6,537 nt of DNA from CAYLNH01 sp964384625 (GTDB lineage Bacteria; Verrucomicrobiota; Lentisphaeria; JABSQK01). Each line of letters starts with the position of its first letter. Position 1 is the first letter of the stretch. The position numbers and the translations under genes are program-made. The notes under the pieces are model-generated. The model was not told the origin of the DNA, did not search any database, and saw only the letters and a program-made list of their open reading frames with translations. Below, piece by piece: positions 1-4,992 of the stretch. Location: positions 1 through 6,537 of the forward strand of contig CAYLNH010000345.1 in the NCBI GenBank assembly GCA_964384625.1, read 5' to 3'.

Positions 1-27
1 ACCTCCTGCAAGGATCCCAAAATCATC
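1..27. other. Left window edge, downstream of the sulfatase stop; no gene seen
   Basis: These bases follow the sulfatase TAG stop on the minus strand. Read on that strand, a weak 5-bp stem (AGGAT/ATCCT, 11-15 and 25-29) follows the stop. The edge itself reads GCAGGAGGT, which resembles a strong Shine-Dalgarno sequence for a gene just beyond the window. No coding sequence is visible here, so the ribosome-site reading is only a possibility. Confidence 0.25.
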
Positions 28-1047
28 CTAAACACCCCTTAATTCAGCGCCATTCAGGTCTAGATGGCTTACCGGGCACTCGGACACCAGGCCCTCCTCA
101 CCTTCGGGGGCACGGATGATGAACGGGACCCGGGTGATCTCGTCGTACATGACCGGACCCTTGCCGGTGATCCGATGCGCGCCGAACATGTCACCATGGT
201 CGGAGGTGAAGATGACCCAGGTGTCGGCCGGCGCGAACTCGCTGACCGCACCCAACACGCGGCCGATCTCGTAGTCGACATAGCTGTTACAGGCGAAGTA
301 CTTCGCATTCCGACAGATCCCGTCCGGCCGATTTGCGCCGCGCGCCTCGGCCCACTCGCGTTGGTGCGCCGGCTTGTGCTGCAGGTTGTCTTGCGCGCCG
401 GGGCCGAGCGGGAACTCAAACTCCTGGAACTGCTCCAGATACTCCGGTGGCGTGGTATGCGGACCATGCGGTTCGTCGTAGCTGCAGACCAGCAGAAACG
501 GCTGGTCCTGTCGGCGTTCCTGCAGGAATCTGATGCCGCGGTCCGAGACGCGGTGAGCCCAGGTGAACTCCTCGGTGATCTTGTGTTTGCGCAGGTCGTC
601 AACCGACCGCAGGCCCTGCCGCCAAAGGTGTTTCTCCTCGTCACTCAGTTCTTCCAGATAGCAGCGACCGTCGTACCAGTACTCACTGTCCCAGCCGGCC
701 GGACAGATGCCGGAGTCGAAGTAGTCTAGACCATCCAGATGCCACTTGCCGACGTAGGCTGTGTGGTAGCCGGCGGCCTCGAAGTAATGGCCCATGGTGG
801 GGATGTTAGCGCCCGGGGCGAGATTGTTGGTGTGCGCTCCGTTGACGCTGGGCATGAGCCCGGTGAAGATGCCGCCACGAGCCGGCGTACAGAGCGGACA
901 GGTGGTGTAGCCGCGACGGAAGCGGACACCGGAAGCGGCAAGCGCATCCAGATTCGGGGTTCGCAGTTCGACGAGGCCGGCATCGCACCCGAGGACGTTG
1001 GCGCCTTGGGTGTCGGTCATGATGAAAACGAAGTTCGGTCGGGACAT
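28..1047 (-). CDS. Sulfatase (formylglycine-dependent, alkaline-phosphatase superfamily), C-terminally truncated
   Basis: This is a 339-residue arylsulfatase-type enzyme expected to hydrolyse sulfate esters, probably on a glycan. The core is clear. The strand-1 segment FVFIMTDTQG carries metal ligand Asp12. The formylglycine site is CTPAR (Cys53 to Arg57), with Cys53 as the residue to be converted. GKWHL lies at 100-104, DEPHGPH at 191-197 (His194, His197), the SDHG metal site at 282-285 (Asp283, His284), and GKGPVMYDEITRVP begins at 295. No signal peptide is visible, so it is cytoplasmic or exported by an unseen route. The ATG at 1047 has AGGTGA (1054-1059) six bases upstream. Family members usually run to 450-550 residues. 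Here homology-like sequence ends at SHLDL (about residue 331) and is followed by eight unrelated residues and a stop, so the C-terminal subdomain is missing. The substrate cannot be read from the sequence. The family call is firm; activity is doubtful. Confidence 0.93.
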   Translation of the reverse strand: MSRPNFVFIMTDTQGANVLGCDAGLVELRTPNLDALAASGVRFRRGYTTCPLCTPARGGIFTGLMPSVNGAHTNNLAPGANIPTMGHYFEAAGYHTAYVGKWHLDGLDYFDSGICPAGWDSEYWYDGRCYLEELSDEEKHLWRQGLRSVDDLRKHKITEEFTWAHRVSDRGIRFLQERRQDQPFLLVCSYDEPHGPHTTPPEYLEQFQEFEFPLGPGAQDNLQHKPAHQREWAEARGANRPDGICRNAKYFACNSYVDYEIGRVLGAVSEFAPADTWVIFTSDHGDMFGAHRITGKGPVMYDEITRVPFIIRAPEGEEGLVSECPVSHLDLNGAELRGV

Positions 1048-1135
1048 GTCGGATCACCTGCTTGTGTCTGGCTTTGTTTCACCGTGGGGCCGGTTGCCAC
1101 AAAAGCAAGGTTCCTTGTTGGAGTTGACGCTAATG

Positions 1136-1329
1136 GGACCAGTCCAGAATGGCACCTAGTCAAGGGTGGCTTTGGATGATCAGTTCGCCTCACCACCGGC
1201 CCTGTGCCGGTGGATTCATGATTGAACACTAGAACGAGTATTTCCCCATCCGAGGCCACCACCGGCCTCGTGCCGGTGGTGAGAAGACGCCCAAAAACCC
1301 CGTAACCAAGTGCGATTCGGGACCAGTCC
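1136..1329. repeat. 194-bp inverted-repeat element with two internal hairpins
   Basis: The outer 31 bases at 1136-1166 match the reverse complement of 1299-1329 at 23 of 31 positions, both starting GGAC and containing GTCC, GAAT and GCAC in the same register. Further in, both arms reach the same 11-mer TCACCACCGGC and a hairpin: CCACCGGC/GCCGGTGG at 1193-1213 (8-bp stem, 5-base loop) and CACCACCGGC/GCCGGTGGTG at 1257-1281 (10-bp stem, 5-base loop). A 43-base centre (1214-1256) separates the arms. It looks like two copies of a roughly 75-bp unit in opposite orientation, as in REP doublets or a short non-autonomous element. It fills most of the gap between the regulator and the sulfatase, and its outer edge lies 6 bp from the regulator stop. 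No coding sequence is seen in it. Confidence 0.7.
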
Positions 1330-1335
1330 ATCAAA

Positions 1336-2166
1336 TCACAGCCATTCGCGTCGACGGAACTCGCGCGGGCTGACGCCCAGGTGATCATGGAAGATGCGGG
1401 TGAAGTAGAACGGGTTGTCGTAACCGACGGTCGCCGCCACATCGGTGATTGGCATCGGCGTCATCAACAGGAGTTCCTGCGCCCGTTGCAGGCGTTGCTG
1501 CTTGAGAAACTGGCCGGGAGCCGACCCGACCTGGCTCTTGAAAAGGTGGGAGAAGCGCGACGGCGACAGACCGCACTCGGCAGCCAGGGCGTCCAGATCA
1601 AACGGCTTGGCGTAGTCCGAACAGAGCTGATCGACAATGGCGCGGATGCGTTCGTCCATCGGCTTGCGCCCTTGCCTGGGGTTGTAGTTGTCCAGCCACA
1701 GAAGGATCTCCTCAAGCGCGTTCATCGCCAAGTCAATCCGGTGGACGCGATGGCTGTGGACGAAGTTGATCAACTCCTCGAAACGGCGCTGGAGTTGGGT
1801 CCGGCGTTTGCTTTTGGGCTGGCGCAGATGCAGTACGCCGAGAGACTCTTCTTCCCAGTCCAGATACTCGAGCCAATGCGACCGCGGGGTGAAGTAGACC
1901 CACAAGTGAATCCAATAGCCGTAGTCCAGGTCTGCGAAGTAGTCGTGGATCACGTCCGGCGGGAACAGCAGCCAATCGCCCCGCACAACGGCGAACTGGT
2001 CTTCGCCGCTGTTGATCAAGCCGCGACCGGCGGGGGTGAAGTTCAGGATCCACCCGACCATCCCGTCCGGCCGGTAGACGGGGGTATTGCGGCCCTCGCG
2101 CATATGCGTGCGGCCGGCGCCAATCGGTACTTGCAGGATTTCGCGTTTAGCCATAGTGCGCAGCAC
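1336..2166 (-). CDS. AraC-family transcriptional regulator
   Basis: This 276-residue protein has an N-terminal effector-binding cupin-like half (about residues 10-110, with FAVVRGDWLLFPPDVIHDY at 58-76, the usual 'threshold' strand of AraC sensors). The C-terminal AraC/XylS DNA-binding domain spans about residues 172-272. Helix-turn-helix 1 is near 190-212 (LDALAAECGLSPSRFSHLFK). Helix-turn-helix 2 is near 240-260 (ITDVAATVGYDNPFYFTRIF), followed by the family signature end GVSPREFRR. Length is normal and the gene looks intact. The longest frame starts at GTG 2166; an ATG four codons in (2152-2154) is equally possible, and neither has a strong ribosome site. It probably senses a sugar or related ligand. 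It lies divergent to the Gfo/Idh/MocA gene and upstream of the sulfatase on the same strand, so either or both are candidate targets; this is inferred from position only. Confidence 0.93.
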   Translation of the reverse strand: MLRTMAKREILQVPIGAGRTHMREGRNTPVYRPDGMVGWILNFTPAGRGLINSGEDQFAVVRGDWLLFPPDVIHDYFADLDYGYWIHLWVYFTPRSHWLEYLDWEEESLGVLHLRQPKSKRRTQLQRRFEELINFVHSHRVHRIDLAMNALEEILLWLDNYNPRQGRKPMDERIRAIVDQLCSDYAKPFDLDALAAECGLSPSRFSHLFKSQVGSAPGQFLKQQRLQRAQELLLMTPMPITDVAATVGYDNPFYFTRIFHDHLGVSPREFRRREWL

Positions 2167-2242
2167 TCACTCTTTCGCGCGCAGCGCCATTTGCTCAATG
2201 CGCGTAGCGCCAGCGTGGGGGTCCAGGGTTGACGTTTCACTG

Positions 2243-2338
2243 CTGCCCTCGGCAGCCATAGGCGCTTCTCGCCGTCTCAGGGTTCAGGACTGGACAGTTC
2301 TGCCCTCGGCAGCCATGGGCGCTTCGCGCCGTCTCAGG
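2243..2338. repeat. Two direct copies of a 39-bp double-hairpin unit
   Basis: Copies at 2243-2281 and 2300-2338 are identical at 37 of 39 positions and repeat with a 57-bp period. Each begins with a tight hairpin CTGCC-CTC-GGCAG (2243-2255 and 2300-2312) and continues into a second hairpin, GGCG-CTTCT-CGCC in copy 1 (2261-2273) and GGCGC-TTC-GCGCC in copy 2 (2318-2330). Both sit in the divergent region just upstream of the AraC gene. They could be operator-like sites, structured leader or a mobile repeat family. The repeat itself is directly visible; its function is unknown. Confidence 0.8.
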
Positions 2339-2343
2339 CGAAC

Positions 2344-2364
2344 TCGCGTGTCGCGTGTCGCGCG
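2344..2364. repeat. Short heptamer tandem repeat (TCGCGTG)
   Basis: TCGCGTG occurs twice head to tail, followed by TCGCGCG and then a partial TCGCTG up to 2370. It lies directly after the double-hairpin repeat in the divergent control region. It may be a simple slippage tract; no function is claimed. Confidence 0.5.
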
Positions 2365-2423
2365 TCGCTGGTCCTTCCGAACTCCGAACGGGCCAGACCG
2401 GTCCAACTCCAGTATGCCAGCAG

Positions 2424-2450
2424 TTTTGTTCAGGTATTGGACAGTATAAT
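2424..2450 (+). promoter_or_regulatory. Candidate sigma70-type promoter for the Gfo/Idh/MocA gene
   Basis: A perfect TATAAT box lies at 2445-2450, in an AT-richer patch of an otherwise GC-rich divergent region. The matching -35 is weak: the best fit is TTTTGT at 2424-2429 with a 15-base spacer. The motif TGGACAGT overlaps the upstream edge of the box (2438-2445). It would give a leader of roughly 105-110 bases before the start at 2565. A poor -35 is common at activator-dependent promoters, consistent with control by the divergent AraC protein, though this is not proven. Confidence 0.4.
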
Positions 2451-2564
2451 GCAGAAAATGTGGCTCGAAGGCCTTCCTTTGTCCAGTAATTTTGTGTATG
2501 TGCCGGGGATCCATTCTGCCCCGGGACCGAGTGCACAACCACCACAACGAGAAAGGAAGCAGTC

Positions 2565-3530
2565 ATGGGCAAATTCAAATGGGGTATTCTGGGGCCCGGG
2601 AACATTGCCCACAAGTTCGCCGACGGCCTGCAGGCAATCGATGACGCCGAGATCTACGCCGTCGGCAGTCGCTCGCAGGAGCGGGCCGACGCATTCGGCG
2701 AGAAGTACGACATACCCAACTGCTACGGCAGCTACGAAGACCTGGTCAGGGATCCGGACGTGCAGGCGATCTACGTGGCCAGCCCGCATCAGATGCACAA
2801 GGAGAACACGATCCAGTGCCTCGAAGCCGGCAAGCCCGTGATCTGCGAGAAACCGTTTGCGATCAATGCCAAGGAAGCGCAGGCGATGGTCGACTGCGCC
2901 CGCGCCAATGGCCTCTTCCTGATGGAGGCTATGTGGTCGCGGTTCGGCCCGGTCTCGCGCAAGGTCGTCCAGTTGATCGCCGACAAGGCGATCGGCGACG
3001 TACAGATGCTGCATTGCCATTTTGGCTTCCGTTGCGGCTGGAACCCGGACGGCCGTCTGCTGAACGCGAACTACGGCGGGGGCGGCCTGCTGGACGTCGG
3101 CATCTACTGCGTCTCCTACGCCCGCATGGTATTCGGCATGGGGCCGGCAGACGTCACCGGCTTCGCTGAGATCGGCGAGACCGGTGTCGACGAACAGGCC
3201 GTACTGGCGTTTAAGTACCCCACCGGCAAACTGGCGGCGATGAGTACCGGCGTGCAGACCAGCACGCCGCATGAAGCCACGATCATGGGCACCGACGGCA
3301 TGATCCGCGTGCCGAATTTCTGGCATGCCACCAAGTACACGCTCAACGGAGAGGAACACGGCGTCGACGTGGTCGGCAACCAGTACAATTACCAGGCCAT
3401 GGAAGTCCAGAAGTGCATCGCCGCCGGCAAGCGCGAAAGCGATATCCTGCCGTTGGACGAAACCCTGGAGATCATGCAGACACTGGATACCCTCCGGTCC
3501 CAATGGGGCCTGAAGTACCCCATGGAGTAA
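2565..3530 (+). CDS. Gfo/Idh/MocA-family NAD(P)-dependent oxidoreductase
   Basis: This is a 321-residue cytoplasmic dehydrogenase of the glucose-fructose oxidoreductase / inositol dehydrogenase / dihydrodiol dehydrogenase family, expected to oxidise or reduce a sugar or cyclic polyol at a hydroxyl/keto position. The N-terminal Rossmann fold shows GILGPGNIA (7-15) for dinucleotide binding, VASPHQMHKE (71-80) and the catalytic-lysine motif EKP (95-97, Lys96). The C-terminal half has EAMWSRF (121-127) and GGGGLLDVGIYCVSYA (171-186), a form typical of the dihydrodiol/xylose dehydrogenase-like branch, with Asp177 and Tyr181 at the usual active-site region. Length is normal and nothing is missing. 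The ATG is preceded by AAGGA (2553-2557) with a 7-base spacer. It is transcribed away from the AraC gene and toward two reductases on the same strand. The substrate cannot be assigned from sequence. Confidence 0.95.
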   Translation: MGKFKWGILGPGNIAHKFADGLQAIDDAEIYAVGSRSQERADAFGEKYDIPNCYGSYEDLVRDPDVQAIYVASPHQMHKENTIQCLEAGKPVICEKPFAINAKEAQAMVDCARANGLFLMEAMWSRFGPVSRKVVQLIADKAIGDVQMLHCHFGFRCGWNPDGRLLNANYGGGGLLDVGIYCVSYARMVFGMGPADVTGFAEIGETGVDEQAVLAFKYPTGKLAAMSTGVQTSTPHEATIMGTDGMIRVPNFWHATKYTLNGEEHGVDVVGNQYNYQAMEVQKCIAAGKRESDILPLDETLEIMQTLDTLRSQWGLKYPME

Positions 3531-3533
3531 GCC

Positions 3534-3551
3534 AATTCTGCGGACAGAATT
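3534..3551 (+). terminator. Hairpin just after the oxidoreductase stop, possible weak terminator
   Basis: AATTCTG (3534-3540) pairs with CAGAATT (3545-3551) around a CGGA tetraloop, starting three bases after the TAA stop. Only a short broken T-stretch follows, so it may act as a transcript 3'-end or processing structure instead of a strong intrinsic terminator. A second stem, TCGGCAG/CTGCCGA with a 5-base loop, follows at 3560-3578. Confidence 0.35.
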
Positions 3552-3559
3552 TGCTCTAG

Positions 3560-3685
3560 TCGGCAGGCAAGCTGCCGAGAGAGAAAGAATCTGAGGGCAA
3601 GTGACAAGGGCTTGCAGCGCCGCGCAGGATCATGTTTGTCCTGGTGATGTCCGATTCTGCAGATTGCGGCGGCTTGTCCGCCGCA
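3560..3685. repeat. Cluster of short hairpins in the oxidoreductase-reductase spacer
   Basis: Besides the stem at 3560-3578, this stretch holds CAGGA/TCCTG (3625-3629 with 3639-3643), the palindrome TCTGCAGA (3656-3663) and a strong 8-bp stem TGCGGCGG/CCGCCGCA with a 5-base loop (3665-3685). No open frame of note and no T-tract is present. The density suggests an accumulation of short palindromic repeats or a structured transcript. No function is claimed for them. Confidence 0.5.
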
Positions 3686-3692
3686 CTAGATG

Positions 3693-3814
3693 GAATCCGT
3701 CCGCGGATTACATAACGACCACGACGGTAGATTGGATGCAGAACAAATCCGAATAGATCGAATCCGTCCGCGGATTACATAACGAGACGACGAAAGTTTG
3801 GAAGGAAGACAAAT
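3693..3814 (+). repeat. Tandemly duplicated leader upstream of aldo/keto reductase 1
   Basis: Exactly 26 bases are identical at 3693-3718 and 3760-3785, and weaker similarity continues for about 30 more bases in each copy, with a one-base indel, to an ACAAAT end at 3748 and 3814. Each copy contains the hairpin AATCCG-TCCG-CGGATT (3694-3709 and 3761-3776). In the second copy the unit ends in the real ribosome site and ATG; in the first the aligned position reads ATC. This points to local duplication of a leader or operator, with only the downstream copy leading into a gene. Confidence 0.75.
3800..3806 (+). promoter_or_regulatory. Ribosome binding site that fixes the start of aldo/keto reductase 1
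   Basis: GGAAGGA lies six bases before the ATG at 3813. The reading frame is open further back to a TTG at 3798, but that start would place this Shine-Dalgarno inside the gene. The second reductase also begins MQY directly at its own ATG, which supports 3813. Confidence 0.8.
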
Positions 3815-4775
3815 GCAATACGGCAAGATTCCCGGTGTGACCAAGAAGGTCTCCCGGATCATTCAGGGCTCAACCATGATTCGCATGGAAGGCGCCTACG
3901 AAGTGCTCGACAAGGTCTTTGAGCAGGGCATCAACGCAATCGACACGGCCGAGGTCTACGGCAATGAAGGCATGGTGGCCGAATGGATGCACTCCCGCGG
4001 CATCCGCGACCAGATGGTGGTCATCACCAAGGGCGCCCACCACCGGAACGGCCCGGACGGCATGATCCGGCGCTGCAACGACAAAGGCATTACCGAAGAC
4101 ATCACCGCCAGCCTGGAAAAGCTCCAGATCGACTGCATCGACCTGTATATCCTGCATCGGGACGACCCGAACACGCCGGTGGCCGAAATCGTGGGAAGCC
4201 TGAACCGCCACAAGAACGAGGGGCACATCGAGGCGTTCGGCGGCTCCAACTGGAGCCGTGAACGGATCAAGGAAGCCAACGACTACGCCGCGGCTAACGG
4301 GCTGACGCCCTTTGCCGTGAGCAACCCGAACTTCTCACTGGCCGAGATGTACGATGAACCCTGGCCCGAATGCATCTCCATCAGCGGACCGCAGGGCGAA
4401 GCCGCGCGACAGTGGTACCTGGAAAACAAGATCACCCTGTTGACCTGGTCCAGTATGGCCGGCGGCTTCTGGTCCGGCAACTTCACGCGCGAGATGTTCG
4501 AGACGAACCCGGACGAGATCCCGGACCTGGTCCGGCGCTGCTATTGCGGTGATTCGAACTTCACACGATTGGAACGCGTGCAGCAACTGGCGCAAGAGAA
4601 GGGGCTGTCAGTGCCCCTGATCGCCAACGCCTACATTTTCAACCAGCCCCAGGATATCTTCCCGCTGATCGCCGCCCGCAGCGGCGAGGAATGCGCCGAG
4701 AACATCAAGGCGATGAATGTGGAGTTGACCCCGACAGAGATCGCCTGGTTGGAGTTGAAGACCGACGAGCGCTGA
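3813..4775 (+). CDS. Aldo/keto reductase 1
   Basis: This 320-residue TIM-barrel reductase would use NAD(P)H to interconvert a carbonyl and an alcohol, probably on a sugar or small aldehyde in the cytoplasm. The catalytic tetrad is complete: Asp44 and Tyr49 in AIDTAEVYG, Lys73 in VITKG, and His115 in YILHRDDP. AFGGSNWS (141-148), NPNFSLAEM (171-179) and SISGP (189-193) are further family landmarks. The cofactor segment near the C-terminus reads PLIAARSGEE with Arg289, followed by EN at 296-297. Length is normal for the family. The start is set by GGAAGGA at 3800-3806. It follows the Gfo/Idh/MocA gene after a 282-bp hairpin-rich spacer, so it may have its own promoter. It is a paralogue of the next gene. 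The exact substrate is unknown. Confidence 0.94.
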   Translation: MQYGKIPGVTKKVSRIIQGSTMIRMEGAYEVLDKVFEQGINAIDTAEVYGNEGMVAEWMHSRGIRDQMVVITKGAHHRNGPDGMIRRCNDKGITEDITASLEKLQIDCIDLYILHRDDPNTPVAEIVGSLNRHKNEGHIEAFGGSNWSRERIKEANDYAAANGLTPFAVSNPNFSLAEMYDEPWPECISISGPQGEAARQWYLENKITLLTWSSMAGGFWSGNFTREMFETNPDEIPDLVRRCYCGDSNFTRLERVQQLAQEKGLSVPLIANAYIFNQPQDIFPLIAARSGEECAENIKAMNVELTPTEIAWLELKTDER

Positions 4776-4853
4776 TCCGGCAAGTGCAATGATGAATCTC
4801 GGGCGTACCGGCCACCAGTGCGCCCGTCTGGCTTCTTCCTGCGGCGCCGAGCC

Positions 4854-4927
4854 GTAGCGCGGGCCTCTCCCGCGTTCCGCCCGCCACATCGGCTTCACAG
4901 GGAACGCGGGACAGAGGCCCGCGCTAC
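4854..4927. repeat. Long palindromic (REP/BIME-like) element between the two reductases
   Basis: The 25 bases at 4854-4878 are the reverse complement of 4901-4927 except for a two-base insertion in the right arm, around a 22-base loop (4879-4900). Each arm is itself a hairpin, CGCGGG with CCCGCG (4858-4863 with 4869-4874, and its mirror on the right), so the element can fold as one long stem or as two smaller stems. This is the architecture of a REP doublet. It lies in the 217-bp spacer (4776-4992), which holds no gene. It could stabilise mRNA ends or be a mobile repeat. Confidence 0.8.
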
Positions 4928-4992
4928 TTGGTTCCGGACATGCAAAGTCGGCGGTCTTCGGTTAGATTCTCCCGCAGGAAGGACCACACTGC

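Noticed and set aside
64..729. Long plus-strand open frame opposite the sulfatase
   Set aside because: It is antisense to a sulfatase with clear motifs, and its translation shows no recognisable fold or ribosome site; GC-rich DNA gives such shadows.
1106..1117. CAAGG-TT-CCTTG palindrome 60-70 bp upstream of the sulfatase start as an operator
   Set aside because: Five-base arms are too short to distinguish from chance and no second copy was found.
1124..1152. TTGACG followed by GAATGG as a plus-strand promoter
   Set aside because: The -10 match is poor and there is no plus-strand gene downstream.
1381..2232. Plus-strand frame of 283 codons opposite the AraC gene
   Set aside because: It mirrors the AraC gene in the complementary frame and has no domain pattern of its own.
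2243..2338. CRISPR-like array
   Set aside because: There are only two units with an 18-base gap, each unit holds two separate hairpins, and no cas gene is nearby.
2087..2449. Plus-strand frame with a repeated peptide (PSAA-GASRRLR)
   Set aside because: The peptide repeat is only the translation of the non-coding 39-bp direct repeat.
2430..3503. Minus-strand frame of 357 codons opposite the Gfo/Idh/MocA gene
   Set aside because: It is longer than the true gene but runs antisense to a complete, motif-bearing oxidoreductase, with composition typical of a codon shadow.
3798..3812. TTG start five codons upstream for aldo/keto reductase 1
   Set aside because: It would place the strong GGAAGGA ribosome site inside the gene; the paralogue also starts directly at MQY.
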